From a virus: DNA of 38,731 nucleotides. The stretch lies in the IMG/VR virus record IMGVR_UViG_3300009506_000106, positions 1 through 38,731 of that record. One strand, written 5' to 3'. Under the pieces are notes generated by a model that was not told the DNA's origin, ran no database searches, and worked only from the letters and a program-made list of their open reading frames with translations. This document shows, one piece after another, positions 1 through 7,013 of this stretch. Both the position numbers and the translations under genes were made by a program. How positions within the stretch are numbered: the first letter of the stretch is position 1; each line of letters begins with the position of its first letter.

Positions 1-203
1 ACGACCGGGTGCTCAAGACTGCACGGTATAAGGACGCGATGGCTCGACTGGAAGATGCCATCGATGCTGCCGAAGGCATTCGGAAAATGAAGGCAAAGGG
101 CGATATCAAAAAAGGCGATCTAGTAGCTTATTCTGATAATACCAAGGGTCGGGTCTATAAACCATTTGTAGAAAAAGTGGCGGGGGAGAATGAGTCCAGA
201 TAA
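1..203 (+). CDS. Hypothetical protein, 5' end outside the window
   Basis: The frame is open to the left edge, so the true start may lie upstream; a GTG at position 9 is the first possible start inside the window. The visible 64-65 residues are charged and lysine rich, with a helical N-terminal half (KDAMARLEDAIDAAEG) and a C-terminal stretch (DLVAYSDNTKGRV) that looks like a small beta domain. I do not recognise a family. The stop overlaps the start of the next gene by 14 bp, which suggests one plus-strand operon of small accessory phage genes. Function unknown. Confidence 0.55.
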   Translation, partial: DRVLKTARYKDAMARLEDAIDAAEGIRKMKAKGDIKKGDLVAYSDNTKGRVYKPFVEKVAGENESR

Positions 204-381
204 AAAAACTGAGGATCTGTATCCCGGCGCGGAAATCGATATAAACGAAGTTGAAAAACTATCAGAAGCCCATGCAGAATGGTTCCTAAGGATGGTGAAA
301 CCGTTGCTTGTTTCATTCGGAATCCACATGTATAAGCACGGGCATGACGATGCAGTGGAAGAGGAGAAAAATGCCAGATAA
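190..381 (+). CDS. Small hypothetical acidic protein (63 aa)
   Basis: This 63-residue ORF starts at an ATG placed right after a GGGGGAGA purine run and overlaps the previous gene by 14 bp and the next one by 11 bp. It is acidic in its N-terminal half (EDLYPGAEIDINEVEKLSE) and has a hydrophobic helix-like segment around residues 33-45 (WFLRMVKPLLVSFGIHMY), followed by a charged tail. No catalytic motif is visible and I do not recognise the family. Its reality is supported by the operon-like overlaps and by the good ribosome site of its downstream neighbour, which lies inside its 3' end. Confidence 0.55.
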   Translation: MSPDKKTEDLYPGAEIDINEVEKLSEAHAEWFLRMVKPLLVSFGIHMYKHGHDDAVEEEKNAR

Positions 382-637
382 AAACATATCGACAATGAGC
401 ATAGACCTGGAAGAATGTAAAACAGTAGACTGCCCCAACTGTGGGCATAATACATTTGATACCGTATCAATTATTTATCGGATCAGTGGACTCCTAGTCG
501 GTAAAAAATCTGATGCATTTTTGAAACTATACCGATTCAAATGCTCAGAATGCGGTCACGTGCTCAATGAACCGAATGACCCGGTGCCACCAACACCTGC
601 ACATAATCCTAACATTACAGGTGGCATCATTACATAG
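371..637 (+). CDS. Zinc-ribbon protein (88 aa)
   Basis: I chose the ATG at 371 because GAGGAG lies 5 bases upstream; the frame is open further upstream but that part has no ribosome site. The protein carries two CxxC knuckles, CPNCGH near residue 18 and CSECGH near residue 58, spaced as in a zinc ribbon, with a beta-rich segment between them. The tail is proline rich. Zinc ribbons of this kind bind nucleic acid or act as protein interaction modules; the role here is unknown. Its stop is at the 5' edge of the inverted-repeat segment described separately. Confidence 0.65.
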   Translation: MPDKNISTMSIDLEECKTVDCPNCGHNTFDTVSIIYRISGLLVGKKSDAFLKLYRFKCSECGHVLNEPNDPVPPTPAHNPNITGGIIT

Positions 638-780
638 AGCTTGTGCAGAATTTATCATTGTCGCATGTGACCTAAGCTCCGAGTGTTAATAGGGTGGTTC
701 TGCACATATCCGCATGGAAGACACCCTATTGCTCCGATCTCTCTATAGCCAGAAGGTCATATCGGAGCAGGCTATAGGGA
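637..780 (+). ncRNA. Candidate structured RNA with interleaved stems
   Basis: This gene-free stretch between 637 and 811 is dense with exact inverted repeats. E: 637-642 with 674-679. A: 643-650 with 698-705 (8 bp). B: 688-696 with 722-730 (9 bp). C: 731-738 with 761-768 (8 bp). D: 740-750 with 770-780 (11 bp, one G-U). A interleaves with B, and C with D, as in two successive H-type pseudoknots. GCTCCGA occurs at both 676-682 and 731-737, so the 3' arm of C has two possible partners. No T-run follows the last stem, so a simple terminator is unlikely. It could be a pseudoknotted RNA, a two-state switch controlling the 55-aa membrane protein at 811, or a DNA element such as an origin or packaging site. 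It matches no ribozyme or riboswitch family I know by eye. Confidence 0.4.
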
Positions 781-810
781 AATAAATAGAATTGAAAGGT
801 GGTGATACGA

Positions 811-978
811 ATGACTGATCAATTGATAAGGGCAGTAATCGAAGACTTTGATATGAAATTCTGGAGCATTGTCTGGTTCATGGTCAAGGTCGCGTTCGCA
901 TCGATTCCTGCAATAGTAGTCGTCTGGATAGTTACATTGGTATTATTCGCAATTTTCGGCGGAATAGGATCGCATTGA
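811..978 (+). CDS. Small single-span membrane protein (55 aa)
   Basis: This 55-residue ORF starts at an ATG with AGGTGGTGA upstream. After a short charged N-terminus (MTDQLIRAVIEDFD), residues 17-50 are almost wholly hydrophobic (SIVWFMVKVAFASIPAIVVV, then a second apolar run ending in FGGIGSH), enough for one long or two short membrane spans. It ends one base before the start of the lipoprotein gene at 980. Size and hydrophobicity would suit a holin, a holin regulator or a superinfection-exclusion protein, but no motif decides between them. Its leader is the candidate structured RNA. Confidence 0.6.
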   Translation: MTDQLIRAVIEDFDMKFWSIVWFMVKVAFASIPAIVVVWIVTLVLFAIFGGIGSH

Positions 979-979
979 T

Positions 980-1336
980 ATGAGATACACCATTTTATCG
1001 ATACTGCTTTTCACGGCATGCGCCACGCCACTCGCTATAAATAAAACCTGTGTCCCGATAGCGTTCTCGAATGCAATCGCCTGGGAGCAGGAGACGGGGA
1101 ATAGGGCTCGCATAATTTACTGCCATACCGACGACCCGAACATGGATCACGCGCAGGCTCAAGGCGAGATCGATGGGCAGTGGATTTACTTAAAAGAATA
1201 TAGCGACAAGACTGGCAGGAAATATGTCGATGTAGGCAAGGATGAATGCGGGGGTTTTTATGCGATTTATGACCTTCGCCGGGCGTTGGATCTTCATTAT
1301 GAAAAAGCAATTCGAAAGAGACTGGAAATCAAATAA
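980..1336 (+). CDS. Lipoprotein with transglutaminase-like Cys/His pattern
   Basis: The 118-residue protein starts with a short signal sequence and a plausible though not ideal lipobox (LFTAC, Cys14), so it may be anchored to a membrane outside the cytoplasm. The mature part has TCVPIAFSNAIAWEQETGN, then ARIIYC, then DHAQAQGEIDGQWIYL. This resembles the catalytic Cys helix, the beta strand and the His-containing strand of transglutaminase/papain-like folds (family knowledge). A later Asp (VDVGKD) could be the third residue. The fold and activity are inferred. It follows the 55-aa membrane protein by one base and precedes the zinc-ribbon gene by two bases. As a possible prophage-expressed envelope protein it could affect phage adsorption or lysis. 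Confidence 0.55.
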   Translation: MRYTILSILLFTACATPLAINKTCVPIAFSNAIAWEQETGNRARIIYCHTDDPNMDHAQAQGEIDGQWIYLKEYSDKTGRKYVDVGKDECGGFYAIYDLRRALDLHYEKAIRKRLEIK

Positions 1337-1338
1337 AA

Positions 1339-1635
1339 ATGGAAAAACATATCTGCTCGAACTGTAACTCGGTCGCAGAATGCGAAATAATAGACGGGAA
1401 ACATCTTTGCCTTTTATGTAGAGAAAGCCGTTCAGAAGGCGAGCCAAAAAAAAGAAACCCGAAGGCATATTTCACCATGTACTGCAACAAATGCAATAGC
1501 AGGCTCTTATTTCCTTTTCATGCGAATTGGGATTTCGCATTCCAGGGGTACCTTCGGTTTAGATGCAAATCCTGCGGGAATACTTATATCGTTACAAGTC
1601 TCCCGCAGGACTCACGCTTTTTTAGGAACCCTTGA
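1339..1635 (+). CDS. Double zinc-ribbon protein (98 aa)
   Basis: The protein has two CxxC pairs near the N-terminus (CSNC at residues 6-9, CLLC at 24-27) and a second pair set (CNKC near residue 50, CKSC near 76), which is a tandem zinc-ribbon layout. The second ribbon spans LRFRCKSCGNTYIV, a form common in nucleic-acid-binding ribbons. It starts 2 bases after the lipoprotein stop. Its 3' end overlaps the convergent minus-strand gene at 1622-1948 by 14 bp and contains a strong inverted repeat. It is the last gene of the plus-strand cluster. Its exact role is unknown. Confidence 0.65.
   Translation: MEKHICSNCNSVAECEIIDGKHLCLLCRESRSEGEPKKRNPKAYFTMYCNKCNSRLLFPFHANWDFAFQGYLRFRCKSCGNTYIVTSLPQDSRFFRNP
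1570..1623. terminator. Possible terminator at the convergent junction
   Basis: TCCTGCGGGA at 1570-1579 pairs perfectly with TCCCGCAGGA at 1601-1610, a GC-rich 10-bp stem with a 21-base loop. On the plus strand a run of six T begins 7 bases after the stem. The long loop and displaced T-run make it an imperfect intrinsic terminator. It lies exactly where the plus-strand cluster meets the end of the minus-strand late operon, where termination would be expected. Confidence 0.35.
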
Positions 1636-1948
1636 TTATATCAAACGACGCCTTGTCTGCTATCGGCAAATCGGATCCGAGGTCAGAATCATATGTTCCC
1701 CAAATCTTGAAATACCTTACCTCGCGGTTTCCTGATATTGCAAGATCATCCCCCTGCAAAACAACTGTAATGCTCGTAGCAGGGGATATGCTTTCCTCTT
1801 CACGGTCATTTATGACCGTATCATCCTTATCCTGGAGGCTCCAGTAAAGTTCATTCGGCTCGACCGGATCGTCGTTCTCATCCGTAAAACTTGCAGTAAC
1901 GATATAGGTCGAGGCATCAATCGCATTGACACTAAGATGTGAAGGCAT
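1622..1948 (-). CDS. Hypothetical phage structural-type protein (108 aa)
   Basis: The start at 1948 has AGGAG 8 bases upstream. The protein is rich in Thr, Ser, Asp and beta-branched residues (TYIVTASFTDENDDPVEPNE, then ISPATSITVVLQG), which suggests a single immunoglobulin-like beta sandwich. Small proteins like this (tail-associated bacterial Ig-like modules) are common at the end of phage late operons. It is the last gene of the right-to-left operon and runs convergently into the plus-strand cluster. No catalytic signature is seen and the function is inferred only from composition and position. Confidence 0.6.
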   Translation of the reverse strand: MPSHLSVNAIDASTYIVTASFTDENDDPVEPNELYWSLQDKDDTVINDREEESISPATSITVVLQGDDLAISGNREVRYFKIWGTYDSDLGSDLPIADKASFDIIKGS

Positions 1949-1963
1949 GGCAGAACTCTCCTA

Positions 1964-2566
1964 TTAAGCACCGTCATCCGCAGCAGAAAGGGTATAGGTC
2001 ACTTCCAGGGTGTCGTTATCAACGACTGCTCTCGATGCAGTGAATTTGGCGCAACATAAGAGCGTCCCGCCACCTCCGGTATCCCCAGGCGTACTGGCGT
2101 TGCTACCGCTACTGTCCTCACCGGCGATGCCTACAAGACCCGCGCCATAAATGGTTTTTGAGGCATTCATGGTGAATACTGCCTTATTCGCGGAATTTGT
2201 GATCGACTGCCCGGATGATGCTGCCTCGACATATTCCGGTCTGGTCGCCTCATCATATGCAGTCGATTCGGTATAAACCGGGACTGCATATGTCTCGCTA
2301 CCGTCTGGAGTCGTATCGGATTCAAAAATGATGACGTACCAGGTGGTGATCTGAGACGTTCCATGGAGCATGATGTCCAGTAGGGCGTCGAGCCCCTCAT
2401 CGGTCACAACATTGTGGCATTTATCAATGCCTTTTATGTTGCCGTCGCAGTCCCGGTGAATTATTTCGAACTCTCCCCGGAACCGCGTCCCATCACTGGC
2501 GCCCGGTCTACTGGTAATCTTTGATTCAGCCCGGTCGCCGACCTTCAGTTTAATTCTGTGAGTCAT
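1964..2566 (-). CDS. Hypothetical phage structural protein (200 aa)
   Basis: The start at 2566 is set by a near-perfect AAAGGAGG 7 bases upstream, although the frame is open 17 codons further up. The sequence has an N-terminal charged beta region (HRIKLKVGDRAES) followed by HNVVTDEGLDALLDIMLHG, a pattern seen in phage proteins encoded next to tail fibres. The rest is Thr/Ser/Gly rich with a GDTGGGGTLLCC segment and ends in beta strands (DTLEVTYTLSA). I infer a tail-tip or fibre-associated protein; I cannot name a family with certainty. The strong ribosome site predicts high expression, as expected for a virion protein. Confidence 0.6.
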   Translation of the reverse strand: MTHRIKLKVGDRAESKITSRPGASDGTRFRGEFEIIHRDCDGNIKGIDKCHNVVTDEGLDALLDIMLHGTSQITTWYVIIFESDTTPDGSETYAVPVYTESTAYDEATRPEYVEAASSGQSITNSANKAVFTMNASKTIYGAGLVGIAGEDSSGSNASTPGDTGGGGTLLCCAKFTASRAVVDNDTLEVTYTLSAADDGA

Positions 2567-2594
2567 TTTAAAACCTCCTTTGATGATGTTGATA

Positions 2595-4712
2595 TTAGTC
2601 CCGGTCTTTTGTGCCAAGTGTAATCCCAGGCAGTTTACCAGTAATTTGGATCCCGGGTTTTTTGGACGTTATAACGAGCGAGGGTGCCTTTCCGCTCATG
2701 ACAATGCCGGGTGCTTTACCAGTAATTGTTATCCCGGCACTCTTTCCTAAGAATGATACTGTAACAAATCCGACTGCGCGACCACTGAGATTCGTGCCGG
2801 CGGACAGGTCTGATATCGTTATGCCATCATAGACATTCTGAATCATGGTCATGATGGTGGAAACTGCATCAGAAAGCGAGACGCCATCTTGCGCGGTCAA
2901 ATTAAAGGTGCATTTCGTTATTGGATCATCAGAAAACAAAACGCCATCGATCGCCTCAAGAACGATCCTGCAAAAATTCAATGCAGAATCCGACAAAACG
3001 AACGAATCGGAGGCGAGTGCCTGATAAATCATCCCGAATGTCGCAGAATCCCCTAATCTGATGCCGTCCTGTGCGATTTCCTGGAGCGTTGCCATCGATA
3101 CCGGCACATCGGATAGGGTGAGTCCCTCAAGTATGGTCTGCACGGCAATCAGGCGGGTCTGAGGCGTGTCTCCCAATACGATACCGTCAGAACAGATCAT
3201 TGAAAATACATTGTCCTGACTATAATTTGTTTCATCGCTAAAGATGATTCCGTCGGTAAGAAGGCATTGGAAAATTATTCTGGACGTTATTATGTCCGAT
3301 AGCGTTATGCCGTCGGAGAGGCTCTCCCGGAGAGTCAGTTTCCCGGAGATTGAATCGGAAAAAGAAACCCCGTCAGATGCCGTCAATGATATTCTGATCT
3401 TATCATTGACATCCTCCGATAATATCATGGAATCATAAACGGAAACCTGGGCAGTCATCAAATTCGATGGCGTGTCGCTAAAGGTAATGCCTTCGAGTGC
3501 TGATTTTAAAAATATGGCGATATTTTCCGGGGTATCGCTCATCGTGATGCCATCGGATGCAACCGATATGAATGCGCCCCTCGTTGCGTTAACGTCAGAA
3601 ATGACAAACCCGTCAGAAACTAATTGCTGAAGGCTTTTTCTATTAAGCAGATCTTCTGATATGATTATGCCGTCCGCCACCGAATTTATAAACCTCGCCA
3701 TGGCAACCGGCAAATCGCTCATCGCTATTCCATCAGTAATTATCGATAAGAATCTGGCTATATTGGAGAGGCTCTCGCCAACCTTAAAACCGTCGGCGAG
3801 GATAACGGACAACTGCATAATATTGGCCGGCGTGTCTGACAGTACGATCCCGTCCTCCACCAGTGTGAGGAGTTTTTTCACATTATCCGGAAGGTCTCCG
3901 AAATCGATGCCGTCCGATACGGATTCTGCCATGGTCAATGTATTGGCTACCGCCTCGCTCAATTCCATGCCATCCAATACAATTTTTGGTATGGTCAGGG
4001 AATTGGAGAGTGATTCGCCGAAATTTACAGTATCCGATGCCGTCTCCTGATAATTGCTTGGACCGCCTACTGCGACCAACGATACACAACATCCACGCGA
4101 TTTCCTATTAGAAGAGCTTGACCACTCGCATCTTTCATCGGTCAATGCCGTGTCGGATGTCCTGTACTGGCTTAATAAAGAAATCGAGCCCCATAAATAG
4201 TTGACTATATCTGTGAAATTCGATCCTGGCGTTATTGTTCCGCCATTGGCGGTGGTTAGTCCTGCTGCTATAACAAAAACATCGGCGCCTGTATCTATTT
4301 CACCGGCATCCGCGCAGTAATGGGTCGTCGACGATGAATCGTTGTAGGTCGATCCAGATGTGTCCACTGATGATTCAGACACTTCAAGTACAGACATTGC
4401 AAAATCAGTAGAGGAATTCGGTGTTACTGTTATTTCCGTCGCACCGCTATTCGCGCCTTCTGCCACCATGATGGCCGTATGGCGCGCTATCCCCACACCC
4501 TCGACCACGGTGCTCCAGGAATTTCCGTTATCATCAGAAGCAGTAAACGTTCTTGAATCTGTCGCCACGAGCCAAGCGATGGCAATTAATGAACTTCCAG
4601 AGGAAACATCTGCACCGGACGCTGCAGTACTTAGCGTTAACGAAAGGGAGGCGACACCGCTACCGCTTACATAATCGGCGGAGTCCCCCTGTATGAGAGT
4701 CGGTGCAGTCAT
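2595..4712 (-). CDS. 705-aa repeat protein, probable surface or fibre protein
   Basis: The N-terminal 220 residues form a Ser/Thr/Gly-rich beta domain (SLSLTLSTAA, FTASDDNGNSWSTVVEGVG) like modules found in phage tail-associated and adhesin proteins. Residues about 226-635 are twenty-one tandem units of close to 20 residues with consensus DGIxxSD plus 13 variable, often hydrophobic, positions. Residues 656-700 are five exact 9-residue units of the type GKxPGIxIT. Both blocks suggest a regular solenoid or fibrous fold. No signal peptide is visible. The start lies 5 bases after the upstream stop with no good ribosome site, so coupling is likely. A virion decoration, fibre or host-binding role is inferred from repeats and position. 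Confidence 0.65.
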   Translation of the reverse strand: MTAPTLIQGDSADYVSGSGVASLSLTLSTAASGADVSSGSSLIAIAWLVATDSRTFTASDDNGNSWSTVVEGVGIARHTAIMVAEGANSGATEITVTPNSSTDFAMSVLEVSESSVDTSGSTYNDSSSTTHYCADAGEIDTGADVFVIAAGLTTANGGTITPGSNFTDIVNYLWGSISLLSQYRTSDTALTDERCEWSSSSNRKSRGCCVSLVAVGGPSNYQETASDTVNFGESLSNSLTIPKIVLDGMELSEAVANTLTMAESVSDGIDFGDLPDNVKKLLTLVEDGIVLSDTPANIMQLSVILADGFKVGESLSNIARFLSIITDGIAMSDLPVAMARFINSVADGIIISEDLLNRKSLQQLVSDGFVISDVNATRGAFISVASDGITMSDTPENIAIFLKSALEGITFSDTPSNLMTAQVSVYDSMILSEDVNDKIRISLTASDGVSFSDSISGKLTLRESLSDGITLSDIITSRIIFQCLLTDGIIFSDETNYSQDNVFSMICSDGIVLGDTPQTRLIAVQTILEGLTLSDVPVSMATLQEIAQDGIRLGDSATFGMIYQALASDSFVLSDSALNFCRIVLEAIDGVLFSDDPITKCTFNLTAQDGVSLSDAVSTIMTMIQNVYDGITISDLSAGTNLSGRAVGFVTVSFLGKSAGITITGKAPGIVMSGKAPSLVITSKKPGIQITGKLPGITLGTKDRD
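2613..2747 (-). repeat. Five 9-residue GKxPGIxIT coding repeats
   Basis: Five consecutive 9-residue units (GKSAGITIT, GKAPGIVMS, GKAPSLVIT, SKKPGIQIT, GKLPGITLG) close the C-terminus of the repeat protein. The alternation of a basic turn with a beta strand suggests a small stacked beta structure capping the 20-residue repeats. Confidence 0.8.
2798..4034 (-). repeat. Twenty-one tandem 20-residue coding repeats
   Basis: Inside the 705-residue protein, units begin with D-G-hydrophobic-x-hydrophobic-S/G-D/E and recur every 20 residues, occasionally 19-22. Aspartates at 4034 and 3974 mark the first two units and the last unit begins at 2828. The units are divergent at the nucleotide level, so this is an old, selected protein repeat rather than a recent DNA duplication. 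Confidence 0.8.
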
Positions 4713-4716
4713 ATTT

Positions 4717-5064
4717 TCATGCTAAAATAGTGGCATCCAATCCGAGTTGGATGTCTTTGTCAGTTTCGATTTCTATCTTGACCCTCTTGCCTTTAAACAA
4801 ATTTACAGGAGCACTGATATAAGCAGGTACCCCCTGCGGGAGCGGGAATATGAATTTCGCACCGCAAAGCCTCTGCGGATGCCATGTAGAGCCAATATCA
4901 TTAGATGCCAGATAAATGGACAAATCAACCGTTACTGTCTCTACAAGTTTACTACTATCCACATCAAAATGCAGTTCAATCGTTTTGTATGAATTCAATA
5001 GCAACCCGCTTACTGCCAACATTTTGCCACTGACCACCTGATTTGAAATGAGCTCTATATCCAT
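4717..5064 (-). CDS. Hypothetical beta-rich protein (115 aa)
   Basis: The start at 5064 has AAGGA 9 bases upstream. The protein alternates hydrophobic and polar residues in strand-like fashion (TIELHFDVDSSKLVETVTVD, VKIEIETDKDIQLGLDATIL), typical of a small beta sandwich. It has no signal peptide, metal site or catalytic motif that I can see. It stands directly before the 705-residue repeat protein, 4 bases away, so a partner or chaperone role for that protein is possible but unproven. The family is not recognised. Confidence 0.6.
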   Translation of the reverse strand: MDIELISNQVVSGKMLAVSGLLLNSYKTIELHFDVDSSKLVETVTVDLSIYLASNDIGSTWHPQRLCGAKFIFPLPQGVPAYISAPVNLFKGKRVKIEIETDKDIQLGLDATILA

Positions 5065-5070
5065 TTCGAG

Positions 5071-5607
5071 CTATCCTTCATTCCTCGCCTTGAATTTTAG
5101 CAACATCTGCTTCTGGTCATCCAAATGGTAAAGAATATACCCCTCATCGCGAGACGTCAGGATTTCATCGAAGACTGCATTCTCGATAAAAAGGTCGGCA
5201 ACCTCGAATAACCCTGGGTACTGATCTCCAAGATCTTCCAATTCTTCTCCGAGCAACGAATATGTAATCCCTTTATTGATCTGTCCTTCTATCCTCTCTA
5301 TCTCCCGGAGGGCGTCGTCGGCAGAATAAGCCCCCTGGCCGATCATAACCGAATTTGTGACTTTCATGATATAACCGACTGATTCGAGCTTTACATGCTT
5401 ACCGGTTTTTTCTTCGAGCATCATGCAGATGTCACATAATCTGCTTGGACCCAATTGCTGATCATCGATGCAGACATCTGAATTCGAAAGAGAATCTATA
5501 AATGAGCACCCATTGTTACACATGGAAATCAGTATCGCCAGTGATATGAATAAAAGACTTGCCGATAGAAAAAACAACCCCTGCGTCACTCTATACATTA
5601 TCTTCAT
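5071..5607 (-). CDS. Membrane-anchored hypothetical protein (178 aa)
   Basis: Residues 9-29 form one hydrophobic span (LFFLSASLLFISLAILISMC) close to the N-terminus, followed by a Cys-containing stretch (CNNGC, then C46, and C58xxC61). This predicts a type II anchored protein with a disulfide-bearing outer domain. The rest is acidic and helical (ADDALREIERIEGQINKG, ELEDLGDQYPGLFEVADLFI). The ATG overlaps the upstream stop as ATGA; a second ATG 9 bases later is an alternative start. Membrane anchoring next to other membrane and DUF5675 proteins fits a lysis or spanin-like role, but nothing in the sequence proves it. Confidence 0.55.
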   Translation of the reverse strand: MKIMYRVTQGLFFLSASLLFISLAILISMCNNGCSFIDSLSNSDVCIDDQQLGPSRLCDICMMLEEKTGKHVKLESVGYIMKVTNSVMIGQGAYSADDALREIERIEGQINKGITYSLLGEELEDLGDQYPGLFEVADLFIENAVFDEILTSRDEGYILYHLDDQKQMLLKFKARNEG

Positions 5608-6134
5608 TTCATCTCCTCCATTTCCTGGGGCAGTAATGCCCTTTTTTTGGATTTTTCAACGCTATTTCTCACGGAATACAATGTAGAAGGAGACATTCCC
5701 ATCCACTTTGAGAGCTCCGGTACGGAATCGAATTTGTCCATTAGATGCTCGAAATAATACTCCCTCATTATCACAATGAAGTCATTCATCTTTATCTTGT
5801 TTTCGAACATTATTTTGCAGACGTCTTCGATGAGCTCGTGAAATGTCAATTCTTCCTTCTGATATTCTATAACCTGATCTTTCTGCAAATCCGCCTTTAA
5901 TTTAACGTAGCCCTGATCGCGCATTGTCTCGCGCAGTATTTCTGATGCTATTTTTAAAATGGGTCCATAATTTATCTGAGCATACTGGAACACATTGATA
6001 CTGCCACCATTTCTCGGCGGTTGGCGACTACCTAGATCAACAGATTGAGTTATGGAATCCTTTTCCCTTAGATTCTCAAGTTTGGTCTGCTGAACGGCAA
6101 TTTCATCGATTAAACTTAATACCAAATCCCTCAT
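5604..6134 (-). CDS. Hypothetical protein with C-terminal helix-turn-helix
   Basis: I prefer the ATG at 6134 because AGAGG stands 5 bases upstream; an ATG at 6146 overlaps the previous stop but has no ribosome site. The 176-residue protein is helical. Its N-terminal part contains a heptad-like stretch (IDEIAVQQTKLENLREKD). Its C-terminal 40 residues read YYFEHLMDKFDSVPELSKWM, then GMSPSTLYSVRNSVEKSKKR, which matches the pattern of a helix-turn-helix of the Fis/sigma-54-activator type (family knowledge). It could regulate late or lysis genes. It could also be a structural protein that happens to carry such helices; no promoter target is visible. Confidence 0.55.
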   Translation of the reverse strand: MRDLVLSLIDEIAVQQTKLENLREKDSITQSVDLGSRQPPRNGGSINVFQYAQINYGPILKIASEILRETMRDQGYVKLKADLQKDQVIEYQKEELTFHELIEDVCKIMFENKIKMNDFIVIMREYYFEHLMDKFDSVPELSKWMGMSPSTLYSVRNSVEKSKKRALLPQEMEEMK

Positions 6135-6142
6135 GTTGCCTC

Positions 6143-6586
6143 TCATAAATCATCGTCACTAATTCTTCTATCTGGAAGTTGTCCGCGTTGGATAAGGACT
6201 GCCTCCATACGTGCAGTAAGTGATCGATGTTTGTCGTTTGCTTCTATTATTCTCAGTATCGCCGATGCATTTAGCTCCGCTTTTGCGTCAATATGGATCA
6301 ATTGATCCTGCACATGTTTTAAACACATTTCGCGATTTTCACGGCAGTTGCCTTTGAACTCGGTGACGATCTCCTTTTTTACGATCCCGATCTGATCATA
6401 TACCCGCTTTATGTCCCTATTAAAGCTCTCTCGCAACCCCTCGATAGCAGTCGATATCGTGGCATCTACTGCAAACGCCTTTCTGAATATGATCATTAGG
6501 ACGCCAATGAGTATGGTCGCCATGAATCCCATTGTAGTCATTATCATAGTTATGACGACCGGACTGATAACTGTATGTCCTTCCAT
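6143..6586 (-). CDS. Single-span membrane protein with coiled coil, holin-like candidate
   Basis: The start at 6586 has AGGAG 9 bases upstream. Residues 8-34 are a long hydrophobic segment (VISPVVITMIMTTMGFMATI and onwards), then a basic FRK, then a long helical charged region (residues 40-147) with coiled-coil character. One span with the C-terminus in the cytoplasm or periplasm fits a class III holin, a pinholin or an inner-membrane spanin. Its position between DUF1353/DUF5675 genes and other membrane proteins supports a lysis region. There is no proline-rich or cysteine spanin signature. Calling it a holin is inference. Confidence 0.5.
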   Translation of the reverse strand: MEGHTVISPVVITMIMTTMGFMATILIGVLMIIFRKAFAVDATISTAIEGLRESFNRDIKRVYDQIGIVKKEIVTEFKGNCRENREMCLKHVQDQLIHIDAKAELNASAILRIIEANDKHRSLTARMEAVLIQRGQLPDRRISDDDL

Positions 6587-6597
6587 TCATAAAGCTC

Positions 6598-7002
6598 CTA
6601 TGCAACAAAAATGTCTCTTGCAGAGCAGGCTTCTGATGCCCGTTTTGCAAACGTCTTAACTGCCCAATGTACCCAATTCGCTCTAATCCTACTCATACCG
6701 CGATCAATGCATATCCGCCTTAACTCGTTATCCGCTATATTTCTGTTCAATCCTGGGAGCAAACCTTCACGCATTAACTGATAAAACACATCATGGACAA
6801 GACTTCCAACCATAAAATTTTTTGTATCTACTGCGGGTCCGGATGGTCCATCCCAGGCATATCCCTTGCATACCTTTAGACTGCCATCCTTATCGAGTAC
6901 GATGAATTCCGTTATGATCGCCCTGACCGGTTTCATTGCAGTTTGAATTCTAAAATCCTCATAAACCTGATATTTATAACCCTTGCGATATTTTAGAAGC
7001 AT
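6598..7002 (-). CDS. DUF1353 family protein
   Basis: I set the start at 7002 because GGAGG lies 6 bases upstream. The core motif GYAWDGPSGPAVDTKNFMVG followed by SLVHDVFYQLMREGLL is diagnostic of DUF1353, a family of small phage proteins often encoded near lysis genes or tail fibres (family knowledge). The conserved D, H and D residues in WDGPSGP and LVHD could form a metal or catalytic site, though the activity is not established. It is 134 residues, normal for the family. The gene starts 12 bases after the DUF5675 stop, in one operon. Confidence 0.8.
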   Translation of the reverse strand: MLLKYRKGYKYQVYEDFRIQTAMKPVRAIITEFIVLDKDGSLKVCKGYAWDGPSGPAVDTKNFMVGSLVHDVFYQLMREGLLPGLNRNIADNELRRICIDRGMSRIRANWVHWAVKTFAKRASEACSARDIFVA

Positions 7003-7013
7003 GTTGAACCTCC

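Noticed and set aside
557-562. CACGTG hexamer (also near 36951) as further parS-like sites
   Set aside because: Flanking bases do not match the parS arms; a bare hexamer is expected by chance in this length.
731-780. Last stems of the inverted-repeat segment as a simple intrinsic terminator
   Set aside because: The stem is followed by GGAAATAAATAGA without a T-run, and the stems interleave with others.
643-780. Known self-cleaving ribozyme or common riboswitch
   Set aside because: No hammerhead core (CTGATGA...GAAA), twister or other conserved core is seen on either strand; the evidence is only base pairing.
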